A stretch of DNA of 64,000 nt, taken from assembly GCA_964344255.1 (NCBI GenBank), contig CAYFMQ010000007.1, positions 62,001 to 126,000 on the forward strand, given 5' to 3'. Every line of letters begins with the position of its first letter. Positions within the stretch are counted from its first letter, which is position 1. Made by a program: the position numbers and the translations under genes. Below, piece by piece: positions 37,710-45,948 of the stretch. Source of the DNA: JAJFIE01 sp964344255 (GTDB taxonomy: Bacteria > Pseudomonadota > Alphaproteobacteria > Rhodospirillales > Casp-alpha2). The notes beneath the pieces were generated by a model. The model was given only the letters and a program-made list of their open reading frames with translations, did no database searches and was not told where the DNA came from.

Positions 37710-37724
37710 TAAAGGGAGGGAAAA

Positions 37725-38189
37725 TTGTATTATTTCGGTTACGGCTCCAACCTGCGCGCGGCTTTCGTGACGGAGCTGCTGCCCACGTCGAAGCTCGTCA
37801 TGAAGGCGTACCTGCCCAATTACGAGGTGCAGTGGCCGGCGTGGTCGGAAAAGTACGGCGGCGGCACCAGCGGCATCATCGAGGCCCCGGGCGAACTCGT
37901 CGAGGGCGTGCTTTACGACTGCAGCGAAGAGGAAATCAACGCGCTCGACATCATCCCGGGCATTTACGTGCCTTCCTACAAGCGCGAGACCTTCAGGGTC
38001 CTGGGCGAGGACAACGAATGGTATGCGGCGGAGCTTTACCGCTTGAGGAACCCGAGCGGCCCTTTCCCGCCGGGCCGGCCTTATGTGGAGGGCATGCTGG
38101 AAGGTGCCAGGGAAGTGGGCCTGAGCCCCGATTACATCAGGAAAATCGAAGGCTGGCTATCTGAGAGCATCGTGCTTCCCGCAAAGTGA
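37725..38189 (+). CDS. Gamma-glutamylcyclotransferase-like (GGCT/AIG2 fold) protein
   Basis: A 154-residue protein opening YYFGYGSNLRAAFV, the YGSNL substrate-loop motif of the GGCT superfamily. The conserved glutamate is likely in the GVLYDCSEEEINALD region. Members cyclise gamma-glutamyl amines or act on related amides. The start is TTG at 37725, backed by GGGAGG four to five bases upstream. It sits 15 bases after the glycosyltransferase gene and is probably co-transcribed with it. Confidence 0.85.
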   Translation: MYYFGYGSNLRAAFVTELLPTSKLVMKAYLPNYEVQWPAWSEKYGGGTSGIIEAPGELVEGVLYDCSEEEINALDIIPGIYVPSYKRETFRVLGEDNEWYAAELYRLRNPSGPFPPGRPYVEGMLEGAREVGLSPDYIRKIEGWLSESIVLPAK

Positions 38190-38366
38190 TTTTGGCCGGA
38201 AATAACCGGCTCTGAATACGATTGCATCCGAAACTTGGGGGAAACTAAACGTACCTCAATGCATAGGACTGCATGGCAACTTCCTGCGCAACCGCCATTC
38301 AGAAACTCATTGAAAAATTGATGCAGTGCATACATCTTTATTCCATAACAATGGAAAGGCTACTAC

Positions 38367-40379
38367 ATGAGTGCTGCGCGCCTGTTGCTTATTTTGCCCA
38401 TTTTGTTTTTGGTACTTGCTTTTGAGACTCATGCGGCTAACTCCGAACAATCCGTTCTTCTGACCCCGGAAGAACGCAGTTATCTGGCAAGAAAAAAAGA
38501 AATCACATTTTGCGTCGATCCGGACTGGATGCCTTTCGAAGCCATTCGTTCGGGTCAATTGGATGGCATGACAACCGATTTCAGCAGCTTGTTCTCTGAG
38601 CGCCTGGGCGTGCCATTTCACTTGGTTCCCACATCCAGTTGGTCGGAATCGAAGGATTGGGCAAAGGCGGGAAAATGCGACATCCTGCCGATGATTCCCT
38701 TTTCTCAGAACCTGGTGAAAGACCTGGCTTTTACAGATCCTTATCTTACCTATTCTGTTGGCATCATTTCCTCCGATGATTTGCCTTTTATTTCAGGCCT
38801 TGAAGATTTGTCGAACCACCCCGTTGGAATAGTAGAAGGGTATTCGACCTGGGAATATGTAGAACGTAATCACCCGGAAAGTAAGTTTGTCCCCGTTGAG
38901 GGTATCGAGGACGGGTTGCTTAAGGTTTCATCGGGTCAGATAACCGCTTTTCTGATTGCCGTACCTGTCGCGGTCCACAACATCAAGATACTGGGGCTCA
39001 GCAATCTGAAAGTTGCGGGCCATATTCAAATCAAGAAAGAGCTTCGGATCGGCGTCAGCCGCCAGGACCCGAACCTGCCCCCTATCATTAAAAAGTTGGT
39101 GTCTTCCCTGACCAAGGATGACGTCAACGGCGTTTACCACCGGTGGATAACGCTCAGGGTGGATTCCCAGTTTGATTATGGACTTGTTTGGAAAATAGTG
39201 GGCGGCTTTCTGATTGTCATAGCGTTCATCGTCGCCTGGAACAGAAAGTTGAGCCTATTGAATAAAAGAATAACGGAACGTGACGAACAATTGGACAAGG
39301 CCCAGAGCATTGCGCACCTCGGCACATGGCGCTGGAATCTCTCGGATAATTCTGAAGTCTGGTCAAACGAGCAATTCCGAATTTTTGGATACGAACCCGG
39401 AGAAGTCGAAGCGAGTTACGAACTCTTTCTTAACGCCGTTCACCCTGATGATCGTGAGAAAACATTAACAGCCGTCGACAAAGCTCTGAACGAGGGCGCA
39501 CCCTATAGCATCGAGTTCCGGATCATCCGAAAGAACGGCGAAACGCGCTTTGTCTCCGCGCAAGGAGAAGTGGAGGTTAACACCAACGGGAAGCCAGAAT
39601 CGATGATCGGGACGGTGTTGGACATAACTGACCGGGTGGAGCTTGAATCCAACCTTCTCCAAGCCGCAAAAATGGCAACGCTGGGAGAAATGGCGACGGG
39701 GATCGCCCATGAACTTAACCAGCCCCTGAATGTCATCCGCATGTCGTCAAGAAACATCAAACGGAAGATAGAGAAAGAATCCCTTGAAAATGAATACCTA
39801 CAGGAAAAGCTTTCACGGATTGATGCCCAAATAGACCGGGCGACAAAGATCACGGACCATATGCGGGTATTTGGGCGTAAGTCCAATGAGGAAGCCTCCG
39901 AATTCACGCCAACGGATGTTATCCTAACCGCATTGGACCTGGTTGGAGAGCAATTACGGTTGAACAGCATAGAGGTTGAAACTGACTTCGATCCAACGAT
40001 TGCGCAGGTCTCTGGGCATGACATACTTCTTGAGCAGGTTCTGCTTAATCTGCTGATCAATTCCCGTGACGCAATCGTCAGCACTGCACCGATCGAAAAA
40101 CGAATTTCAATTCGGACAAGACCGGATATCGCAAACAAGGAATATTACATTGAAGTAGAAGATACTGGCGGCGGAGTTCCTTCAAACGTCATCGAACATA
40201 TTTTCGATCCGTTCTATACGACGAAAGAAGTTAATCAGGGAACCGGCCTTGGGCTTTCAATCAGTTATGGAATTGTTTCGGACTGGGGAGGAGAAATCAG
40301 CGTCTCCAATACCGAAAGAGGAGCCTGTTTCAGGGTTAAACTGCCATTATCAATGACAACGTTAGCGTCGGCAGTATAA
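38367..40379 (+). CDS. Sensor histidine kinase with extracytoplasmic solute-binding domain and PAS domain
   Basis: The 670-residue protein has a signal segment (about 5-22), a periplasmic family-3 solute-binding domain (about 40-265, ITFCVDPDWMPFEAI), one membrane helix (about 272-292), a PAS/PAC domain (about 310-425), a HisKA with phospho-acceptor His448 (IAHELNQPLNVIR) and an ATPase domain (N box LLNLLINSRDAI, then EVEDTGGGVP and GTGLGLSISYGI). It should sense a small polar ligand such as an amino acid. No partner response regulator is adjacent. The ATG at 38367 has AAGG some 14 bases upstream. Confidence 0.93.
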   Translation: MSAARLLLILPILFLVLAFETHAANSEQSVLLTPEERSYLARKKEITFCVDPDWMPFEAIRSGQLDGMTTDFSSLFSERLGVPFHLVPTSSWSESKDWAKAGKCDILPMIPFSQNLVKDLAFTDPYLTYSVGIISSDDLPFISGLEDLSNHPVGIVEGYSTWEYVERNHPESKFVPVEGIEDGLLKVSSGQITAFLIAVPVAVHNIKILGLSNLKVAGHIQIKKELRIGVSRQDPNLPPIIKKLVSSLTKDDVNGVYHRWITLRVDSQFDYGLVWKIVGGFLIVIAFIVAWNRKLSLLNKRITERDEQLDKAQSIAHLGTWRWNLSDNSEVWSNEQFRIFGYEPGEVEASYELFLNAVHPDDREKTLTAVDKALNEGAPYSIEFRIIRKNGETRFVSAQGEVEVNTNGKPESMIGTVLDITDRVELESNLLQAAKMATLGEMATGIAHELNQPLNVIRMSSRNIKRKIEKESLENEYLQEKLSRIDAQIDRATKITDHMRVFGRKSNEEASEFTPTDVILTALDLVGEQLRLNSIEVETDFDPTIAQVSGHDILLEQVLLNLLINSRDAIVSTAPIEKRISIRTRPDIANKEYYIEVEDTGGGVPSNVIEHIFDPFYTTKEVNQGTGLGLSISYGIVSDWGGEISVSNTERGACFRVKLPLSMTTLASAV

Positions 40380-40495
40380 CAAATTCTGCCACCTCTCTCC
40401 TTACCAGCCTTACGTGAAATGCATGTTTGTGGATGTCAGGGAAGTGAGCCTGAGCCCGAAATGCAAGTGCATTACTCAAATCAACAGTCTGACGT

Positions 40496-40708
40496 TTAAC
40501 CGGCGTTCCGGATCAATTTTATGATCAGCAGCACGGACGGAAACAGGTGCCAGAACACATCGAAGATATCGAGCGGCTTCTTCAGGGTGCCCGCCATGAA
40601 CATCTTGTATTTCTCAACCAGATGCGGTTCGGGGGAAAACGGCGCAAGCAGCATCAGGATGGCTGCGACAACCAGGATGCCCGTTGGTATTTTATCTAAC
40701 CATTCCAT
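40496..40708 (-). CDS. Small conserved inner-membrane protein
   Basis: A 70-residue protein with two hydrophobic helices (about 8-24 and 48-66) joined by PEPHLVEKYKMFMAGTLKKPLDIFD. I recall near-identical small proteins of this pattern in many Proteobacteria, sometimes loosely labelled as RND transporter-related. Their function is unknown. It is convergent with the sensor kinase gene and lies 40 bases from tRNA-Phe on its other side. Confidence 0.75.
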   Translation of the reverse strand: MEWLDKIPTGILVVAAILMLLAPFSPEPHLVEKYKMFMAGTLKKPLDIFDVFWHLFPSVLLIIKLIRNAG

Positions 40709-40748
40709 GAGAATCAGCTGCCGGAAAAATCAAAAGGACGGGAAAGAG

Positions 40749-40824
40749 TGGTGCCCAGGGGCGGAATCGAACCACCGACACGCGGATTTTCAATCCGCTG
40801 CTCTACCAACTGAGCTACCTGGGC
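40749..40824 (-). tRNA. tRNA-Phe (GAA)
   Basis: The 76-base gene folds into a cloverleaf with a perfect GCCCAGG/CCTGGGC acceptor stem. The anticodon loop ATTGAAAAT presents GAA, with stem GCGGA/TCCGC, and the T arm is GGTGG-TTCGATT-CCGCC. The 3' CCA is encoded. It lies downstream of yacG on the same strand, a neighbourhood common in Alphaproteobacteria. Confidence 0.97.
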
Positions 40825-40940
40825 ACTATCCGGCGGGTGCCGGGAATTTTTATGGAACATCCCTCAGGGGTGTTCCGTTTGGTGAGAACGGCTTATAGAG
40901 AATATTCACCCCCCTGTCCAGACGCAGAAACAGTCAAATT

Positions 40941-41156
40941 TCATTCCCGTTCCTGATCGAAATCCTCCTCCTCCATGGGCTCGTCCGTGGGCGCGCGATA
41001 GACCTCGCCCAGCCAGTTGCCGAGATCGAGGTTGGCGCAACGCCGCGAACAGAACGGCCTGAATTTCGTCTCCGCCGGCTTGCCGCACATGGGGCATTTC
41101 CGGGCCTTCAGCGGGATGACATCGGCGCTTTTCCTGTTTACTTCCTGATCAGCCAT
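40941..41156 (-). CDS. yacG: DNA gyrase inhibitor / zinc-ribbon protein YacG
   Basis: A 71-residue zinc-binding protein with ligands Cys21-x2-Cys24 and Cys36-x3-Cys40 (KCPMCGKP, FCSRRCANLDLGNWL), the exact YacG pattern. In E. coli YacG binds GyrB and blocks DNA binding by gyrase. The C-terminal tail is very acidic (EEEDFDQERE). It is last in the murA-his-infA-maf-rng unit, 27 bases after rng, and 116 bases from tRNA-Phe. Confidence 0.93.
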   Translation of the reverse strand: MADQEVNRKSADVIPLKARKCPMCGKPAETKFRPFCSRRCANLDLGNWLGEVYRAPTDEPMEEEDFDQERE

Positions 41157-41183
41157 AACCTAGCCGCCTATTCTCCTACCTTC

Positions 41184-42602
41184 TCAACTGTACACGTCAA
41201 CCAGGCCCTGAGGCATGGTCTCATCCGGTTCCAGGGCAACCGGCACGCCGGCCCGTTCTTTTACATCATCCAGGGCGGCTTTCAACGGGGTCGAGAGCAG
41301 AGAAATCACCGCCGGTTGCGCCTTGACGGTCAATTCCCTGCCCGGCGTCGCCAGCGACACGTGGATCAGACGGCGCAGCGCCTCATAGGCCAGGGTTTCC
41401 GGCGTTTTATCCGCTCCGCCCTGTACGAGGAGACTATCCGAAAGGCTTCTCCCCCGCCGCCGGCGCTGAACCTCGACCATGCCCAATCGGGTGAAGCCTT
41501 CCACCTTGACAGGGACAGGGTCGCCGGATGTGGCCTGCTCAAGCGTTTCCAGCAGGGCGCGCCCGGCTTCCCGGTCGCCGTCGCGGATGAAGTCCACCAC
41601 GATATTGCCGGAAAGATTGCGCAGGCGAAGCTCTCTCGCCAATACCACTGCCGCCTCTTCATTGGTCTCGCGGATCAGGGCCTTGCCCTTTTTGCCGCTC
41701 CTGGATGCGGCGCCGGCGGTATCCACATCGACGGTGATGCAGGCGGGGGTTTCATGGATGTGCAGCAAACCGCCTGTGGGGAGGTCAACCTGGGTAGATA
41801 GCAATGCTTCCAGCCTGTCCTCGATTTCCCCCGCTGCAAACAGCCCTTCCGATCCCTGATAGAGAGACAGGGCATCCACCAGGGAAGGCTCGTTATCCGC
41901 AAGGTATTCCCTTGCCTGGCTATAGGCTTCCGCCCCTTCGATGACGATGCGGCGGACCTGTTCCTGATCAAGGCCCTGCAACGCCAGAAGGACAGGACCG
42001 GGCGCGGTAATCAGCGTCAGCGGCGGTTTGTTATGGGATTGATGCGCCCTGGCGTCGATCCAGGTATCGCGCAATTCCGCCAGTTCCTGAAGCGCCCTCT
42101 CTACGCCGTCATCACCTGTCTGGAGCGCCGCCGTCCGGATGATCGCGCCATCGCCGGGATCAACCACATTCGCCGCCTGTTCCGCGGCCCGCTCCGCCAG
42201 ACCCGTATCGCCCGCCTTGCGGGATATGTTGATGCCCGGCTGGCCCGGCGTGTAGACCGCATGGCGTCCGGCAAGCGATATCTTGGTGGTCAGGCGGGCG
42301 CCCTTTTCCGCCATGGCCTCGTGGCGGACCTGGACGATGGCGGCGTCCCCTTCGGATACGGAAGGCCGTTCCGATGTGTCCGGGAGCGGCAGGAAACCGT
42401 CGCGTAAGTCGCCGATGTCGATGAAAGCGCCGCGGATGGAGGGAACGACGGCCTTGACCCGGCCCAATACGACGTCCCCGCTGCGCGGACCATGATCGGG
42501 GCGGAAGACCTTGTAGTCGACCAGTTCGGAATGATGAAGAAACGCCAGGCGGCATTCCGGCGTCAGGGCGTCGATCAACAGGGTGTCGATGACGGCAGAC
42601 AT
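41184..42602 (-). CDS. Ribonuclease E/G family protein
   Basis: This 472-residue protein has an S1-like RNA-binding part near the N-terminus (GDVVLGRVKAVVPSIRGAFIDIG) and the RNase E/G catalytic core. The two catalytic aspartates are probably those in CITVDVDTAG and NIVVDFIRDG. The CPxC zinc-link cysteines of E. coli RNase E are not seen at the expected place, where SDSLLVQGGADKTPETLAYE stands. Family members cleave single-stranded A/U-rich RNA. It sits five bases from maf. It is a short RNase G-type form with no scaffold tail. Confidence 0.85.
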   Translation of the reverse strand: MSAVIDTLLIDALTPECRLAFLHHSELVDYKVFRPDHGPRSGDVVLGRVKAVVPSIRGAFIDIGDLRDGFLPLPDTSERPSVSEGDAAIVQVRHEAMAEKGARLTTKISLAGRHAVYTPGQPGINISRKAGDTGLAERAAEQAANVVDPGDGAIIRTAALQTGDDGVERALQELAELRDTWIDARAHQSHNKPPLTLITAPGPVLLALQGLDQEQVRRIVIEGAEAYSQAREYLADNEPSLVDALSLYQGSEGLFAAGEIEDRLEALLSTQVDLPTGGLLHIHETPACITVDVDTAGAASRSGKKGKALIRETNEEAAVVLARELRLRNLSGNIVVDFIRDGDREAGRALLETLEQATSGDPVPVKVEGFTRLGMVEVQRRRRGRSLSDSLLVQGGADKTPETLAYEALRRLIHVSLATPGRELTVKAQPAVISLLSTPLKAALDDVKERAGVPVALEPDETMPQGLVDVYS

Positions 42603-42607
42603 GTCAT

Positions 42608-43201
42608 TCAGTCCCCTGCCCCGTAGCCGGCGCCGTCCAGTAATTGCGAGACCTCATAGAGGGACAGCCCGACAACGTTACTGTAAGAACCGTTGACCTG
42701 TCTGATGAAACCCGCTGCCCGGCCCTGGATGGCGTAGCCGCCCGCCTTGCCCCGCCATTCCTCCGACGCGATATATTTATCGATCTCTGAAGGCGTCAGA
42801 CGCTTGACGTGAACGATGGTGGTGACGATGCGGGTGCGGACCTCTCCATCAGGCGTTATCAGGCAGATGCCGCCATGCACCCGATGACGCCGCCCCGACA
42901 GCATGTTGAGGCAGTCACGGGCCTGGTCCCCGGTTTCCGCCTTGGGCAGGGCGCGGCGGCCACAGGCGACAACCGTGTCCGCGCCGATGACAAAAGCCCC
43001 GCCGTGATCGGCCGCCACGGCGCGGGCCTTGTCCACGGCCAGCCGGCCGGCCAGGTCGCGGGGCAGTTCCCCTTTGAGGGGATCTTCATCAATGTGGGCG
43101 GGGATAACCTGATCCGGCACGATACCGATCTGGTCGAGCAGCAACAGTCGCCTCGGCGAAGCAGAGGCCAGGATAAGGATTTTATGAGGGGATGCGGTCA
43201 T
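42608..43201 (-). CDS. maf: Maf-family nucleoside triphosphate pyrophosphatase
   Basis: Maf proteins hydrolyse non-canonical or modified nucleoside triphosphates to monophosphates. The 197-residue protein opens ILILASASPRRLLLLDQIG, the SxSPRR signature, and has the metal-site stretch FVIGADTVVACG. YAIQGRAAGFIRQVNGSYSNVVGLSLYEV closes the fold as expected. It lies between infA (38 bases) and the RNase G-like gene (five bases). That order is typical for Alphaproteobacteria. Confidence 0.95.
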   Translation of the reverse strand: MTASPHKILILASASPRRLLLLDQIGIVPDQVIPAHIDEDPLKGELPRDLAGRLAVDKARAVAADHGGAFVIGADTVVACGRRALPKAETGDQARDCLNMLSGRRHRVHGGICLITPDGEVRTRIVTTIVHVKRLTPSEIDKYIASEEWRGKAGGYAIQGRAAGFIRQVNGSYSNVVGLSLYEVSQLLDGAGYGAGD

Positions 43202-43239
43202 ACCGCCTCGCTAAGGAGTATCCGGTTTGACCCGGCGGC

Positions 43240-43458
43240 TTACTTGTATCGGAAAGTGATACGACCCTTGGTCAGGTCGTAAGGCGTCATTTCAACCGTC
43301 ACTTTGTCACCGGCCAGAACGCGGATGCGGTGCTTGCGCATCTTGCCTGCCGTATGGGCCAGAATCTCATGGTCATTTTCCAGAACGACCCGAAACATGG
43401 CGTTCGGCAGCAGTTCCGTCACCGTGCCGGTGAACTCAAGTACGTCTTCTTTAGCCAT
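43240..43458 (-). CDS. infA: Translation initiation factor IF-1
   Basis: The 72-residue OB-fold protein MAKEDVLEFTGTV...MRKHRIRVLAGDKVTVEMTPYDL is almost collinear with E. coli IF-1. It occupies the A site of the 30S subunit during initiation. I chose the ATG at 43458, with AAGGA about eight bases upstream. An ATG six bases earlier (43464) would sit directly on that site. It is followed by maf and preceded by the phosphatase gene across 116 bases. Confidence 0.98.
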   Translation of the reverse strand: MAKEDVLEFTGTVTELLPNAMFRVVLENDHEILAHTAGKMRKHRIRVLAGDKVTVEMTPYDLTKGRITFRYK

Positions 43459-43574
43459 TCTCATCCTTTCGTAAATGGGCTGGAAGTGCGCAGAAAATGA
43501 CCGGAAAGAGCTTGAAAATCAAGTGTTTAGAACCATTTATAATAAATATTGTTTGTTTTCAATGGATTACAGCC

Positions 43575-44018
43575 TCACGTATCCCGCGCCGCATGCAGTG
43601 GGAAGCGGCCCTTGATTCGTTCCATGAGCTGATCGCGGATTTTGCGATAGGCCTCCAGAACGGTTTCCCGGTCCTCCGACTGAACGATGGAGGGATCGAA
43701 CGTATTCCAGAATTCGACATCGCAGGACATCCACTGGGTCATGTCCACGGCCTTGTGCTGGGCCTCCGGCGAGAGGGAAATAATCAGGTCGAAGGACGAG
43801 TCTTCCAGATCATCGAACGTCTTGGAATTATGCCGTGTCAGGTCGATGCCGATTTCATCCATCACCGCAATGGCGAAGCCGTCGATTGCGCCCTCGCGCA
43901 CGCCGGCCGAATCCACGTATATCCGGTGACCATGCAGGTACTTCAGAATCCCCTCGGCCATGGGCGACCGGATGGAATTCCGCGTACAGGCGAACAGGAC
44001 GGCAGAAGGCAAATCCAT
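43575..44018 (-). CDS. Low-molecular-weight protein tyrosine phosphatase / arsenate-reductase-like protein
   Basis: The 147-residue protein has the P-loop Cys11-x5-Arg17-Ser18 (FACTRNSIRSPMAEG) and the FDLIISLSPEAQ segment of the LMW-PTP superfamily. It should dephosphorylate phosphotyrosine on proteins. The fold is shared with thioredoxin-type arsenate reductase, and the two cannot be separated with certainty here. No ars genes are nearby. It starts five bases after UPF0262, with which it is always found in the alphaproteobacterial cluster I recall. Confidence 0.88.
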   Translation of the reverse strand: MDLPSAVLFACTRNSIRSPMAEGILKYLHGHRIYVDSAGVREGAIDGFAIAVMDEIGIDLTRHNSKTFDDLEDSSFDLIISLSPEAQHKAVDMTQWMSCDVEFWNTFDPSIVQSEDRETVLEAYRKIRDQLMERIKGRFPLHAARDT

Positions 44019-44023
44019 GCGGT

Positions 44024-44497
44024 TTATCCCCTGACGTGCAGCACACAGATCAGCGTGAACAACCGGCGCGCGGTGTCCTGGTCTACCTCCGCCTTGCCTT
44101 CCAGACGGTCTCTCAGAAGTTCCGCACCCTCGTTGTGCAGGCCACGGCGCCCCATATCGATGGCTTCGATCTGGGACGGCGCCATGGTCTTGATGGCGTT
44201 GAAGTAACTTTCACAAATCAGGAAGTAGTCCTTGATGACCCGGCGGAAGGACTTGGCGGACAGGGTAATTTCGCTCAAGGGCTGATCCGCATCATTTCTG
44301 ACGTCGAAGATCAGGCGGTCTTCCTCAATGCGCAGATGCAGATGATAGGGCCCGGTATGCCCGCCTTCCGGCACAAAGTGGTTTTCCTCCAGCAGGTCGA
44401 AGACCGCGACCTTCTGCTCGTGCTCCACCTGGGGGCTTCGCCTGACGACGGATTTCTCATCCAGGGTGATGTTGGCTATTTTTTGTGTATGCGGCAT
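44024..44497 (-). CDS. UPF0262 family protein
   Basis: The 157-residue protein has the family pattern IANITLDEKSVVRRSPQVEHEQKVAVFDLLEENHF and ends RRLFTLICVLHVRG. UPF0262 is a functionally unknown family that is nearly restricted to Alphaproteobacteria. I chose the ATG at 44497, which has GGAGG six bases upstream. An open frame extends further up but matches nothing. The gene follows hisD after 146 bases that contain strong palindromes, and is five bases from the phosphatase. Confidence 0.92.
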   Translation of the reverse strand: MPHTQKIANITLDEKSVVRRSPQVEHEQKVAVFDLLEENHFVPEGGHTGPYHLHLRIEEDRLIFDVRNDADQPLSEITLSAKSFRRVIKDYFLICESYFNAIKTMAPSQIEAIDMGRRGLHNEGAELLRDRLEGKAEVDQDTARRLFTLICVLHVRG

Positions 44498-44534
44498 GGC
44501 CGCCTCCGGCAGCAAGAGTGCGATCGTATCAGGT

Positions 44535-44639
44535 TGAATCACTTTGTGATTCACCTGATTCGTGAATCGCCCTCTACATTTTATGTTTAGGGGCTGATTC
44601 ACCGTTTAGGTTTCATCAACCTAAACGGATCAGGCCCTA
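44535..44639. repeat. Palindromic cluster between hisD and UPF0262
   Basis: TGAATCAC-TTT-GTGATTCA (44535-44553) is a perfect 8-bp inverted repeat. GATTCAC (44548-44554) also pairs with GTGAATC (44562-44568), and GATTCAC appears again at 44596-44602. Next to it, CCGTTTAGGTT-TCATC-AACCTAAACGG (44602-44628) is a perfect 11-bp hairpin. It can be extended by TAGGGGCTGAT (44588-44598) and ATCAGGCCCTA (44629-44639) with one mismatch. No T run follows on the minus strand. It may be an operator, an RNA processing site or a weak terminator. Confidence 0.7.
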
Positions 44640-44643
44640 TAAA

Positions 44644-45945
44644 CTATCCGGCGGGTTTATTCAGCCGGATATCAATGGAAAGGGCATGGGCGTCCAGGCC
44701 TTCCGCCCGCGCCAGTGTAGCCGCTGCCGGGCCGATTGCCGAGAGCGCCTCGCTGTCGCACTGGATAAAGGATGAACGCTTGAGGAAATCGAGAACGCCG
44801 AGACCGGAGGAGAACCTCGCACTCCTGGCCGTGGGCAGCACATGGTTGGGTCCGGCCACATAATCGCCAAGCGCCTCGGGCACGAAGCGGCCCAGGAACA
44901 TGGAGCCGGCATTACGGACCTGCCCGGCGAAAGCGTCCGGGTCGTCGAGCGCCACTTCGAGATGCTCCGGCGCAACACGGTCGACGATCTCGACGGCCTG
45001 GTCGAGGGCCTCGACGACGATCACGGCGCCGAAATCGTCCCAACTTGCGCGGGCCGTTTCCTGGCGGTCGAGCGTTTTCAGGTGGCTTTCGACGGCGTCA
45101 CAGACCCGCCCCCCGAACTCCCTGTCGGTGGTGACCAGGATGGACTGCGACGCGGTGTCGTGTTCGGCCTGCGAGAGCAGGTCGGCGGCGATCCAGCCCG
45201 GATCGTTTTCGCCATCGGCGACAACCAGGATTTCCGACGGCCCGGCAATCATGTCGATGCCGACGGTGCCGAAAACCTGGCGCTTGGCGGCGGCGACAAA
45301 GGCGTTGCCGGGGCCGACGATCTTGTCCACCGGCTTGATGGTTTCCGTGCCGTAGGCGAGTGCGCCGATGGCCTGCGCCCCGCCGACACGGTAGATTTCC
45401 GTCACCCCGGCGACCTGGGCGGCCGCCAGCACCAGCGGATTGACGGCTCCGTCCGGGGTCGGCACGACCATGACGATACGCTCAACGCCTGCAACCTTGG
45501 CCGGCAGGGCGTTCATCAGGACAGAAGAGGGATAGGCCGCCGTACCGCCTGGCACATAGAGCCCCGCTGCCGAGACGGCTTTCCAGCGATAACCCAGCCT
45601 GACGCCGGCGTCGTCCTCGTAGTCCAGGTTTTCGGGCAACTGGCGGGCATGGAAATTGCCGATGCGGTCCGCCGCCAGTTCCAGCGCAGCCAGCGTATCC
45701 GGGTCGCAAACGGCGCGGGCCGAGGCGATCTCGTCTGCCGTGAAGGCGAGCGTCTCACCGTTCAGGTCAAAGCGGTCGAATTTGCTGGTATAGTCGATCA
45801 GCGCCGCATCGCCCCGTTTCCTGACGTCGCTCAGGATCTCAGAAACGATATCGTTGACGTCCTGGTCCTGTTCGCGCTTGGCGCCCAGCAGCGCCTGAAA
45901 GTCCGCCTCGAACCCGTCCTCGGCCGTAGAAAGAATACGCACCAT
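44644..45945 (-). CDS. hisD: Histidinol dehydrogenase
   Basis: HisD oxidises L-histidinol to L-histidine in two NAD+-dependent steps. The 433-residue protein shows VPGGTAAYPSSVLMNALPAKVAG, GGAQAIGALAYGTETI, KIVGPGNAFVAAAKRQVFG and AGPSEILVVADG, all characteristic, and a zinc-site region near PEALGDYVAGPNHVLPT. Length is standard. Its start lies three bases after hisG. This gene makes histidine while the hut genes at 5.8-15.6 kb degrade it, so the two sets must be regulated apart. Confidence 0.97.
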   Translation of the reverse strand: MVRILSTAEDGFEADFQALLGAKREQDQDVNDIVSEILSDVRKRGDAALIDYTSKFDRFDLNGETLAFTADEIASARAVCDPDTLAALELAADRIGNFHARQLPENLDYEDDAGVRLGYRWKAVSAAGLYVPGGTAAYPSSVLMNALPAKVAGVERIVMVVPTPDGAVNPLVLAAAQVAGVTEIYRVGGAQAIGALAYGTETIKPVDKIVGPGNAFVAAAKRQVFGTVGIDMIAGPSEILVVADGENDPGWIAADLLSQAEHDTASQSILVTTDREFGGRVCDAVESHLKTLDRQETARASWDDFGAVIVVEALDQAVEIVDRVAPEHLEVALDDPDAFAGQVRNAGSMFLGRFVPEALGDYVAGPNHVLPTARSARFSSGLGVLDFLKRSSFIQCDSEALSAIGPAAATLARAEGLDAHALSIDIRLNKPAG

Positions 45946-45948
45946 GGT

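Noticed and set aside
40521..40898. A 125-codon open frame on the plus strand
   Set aside because: It runs through the tRNA-Phe gene and antisense to a conserved small membrane protein.
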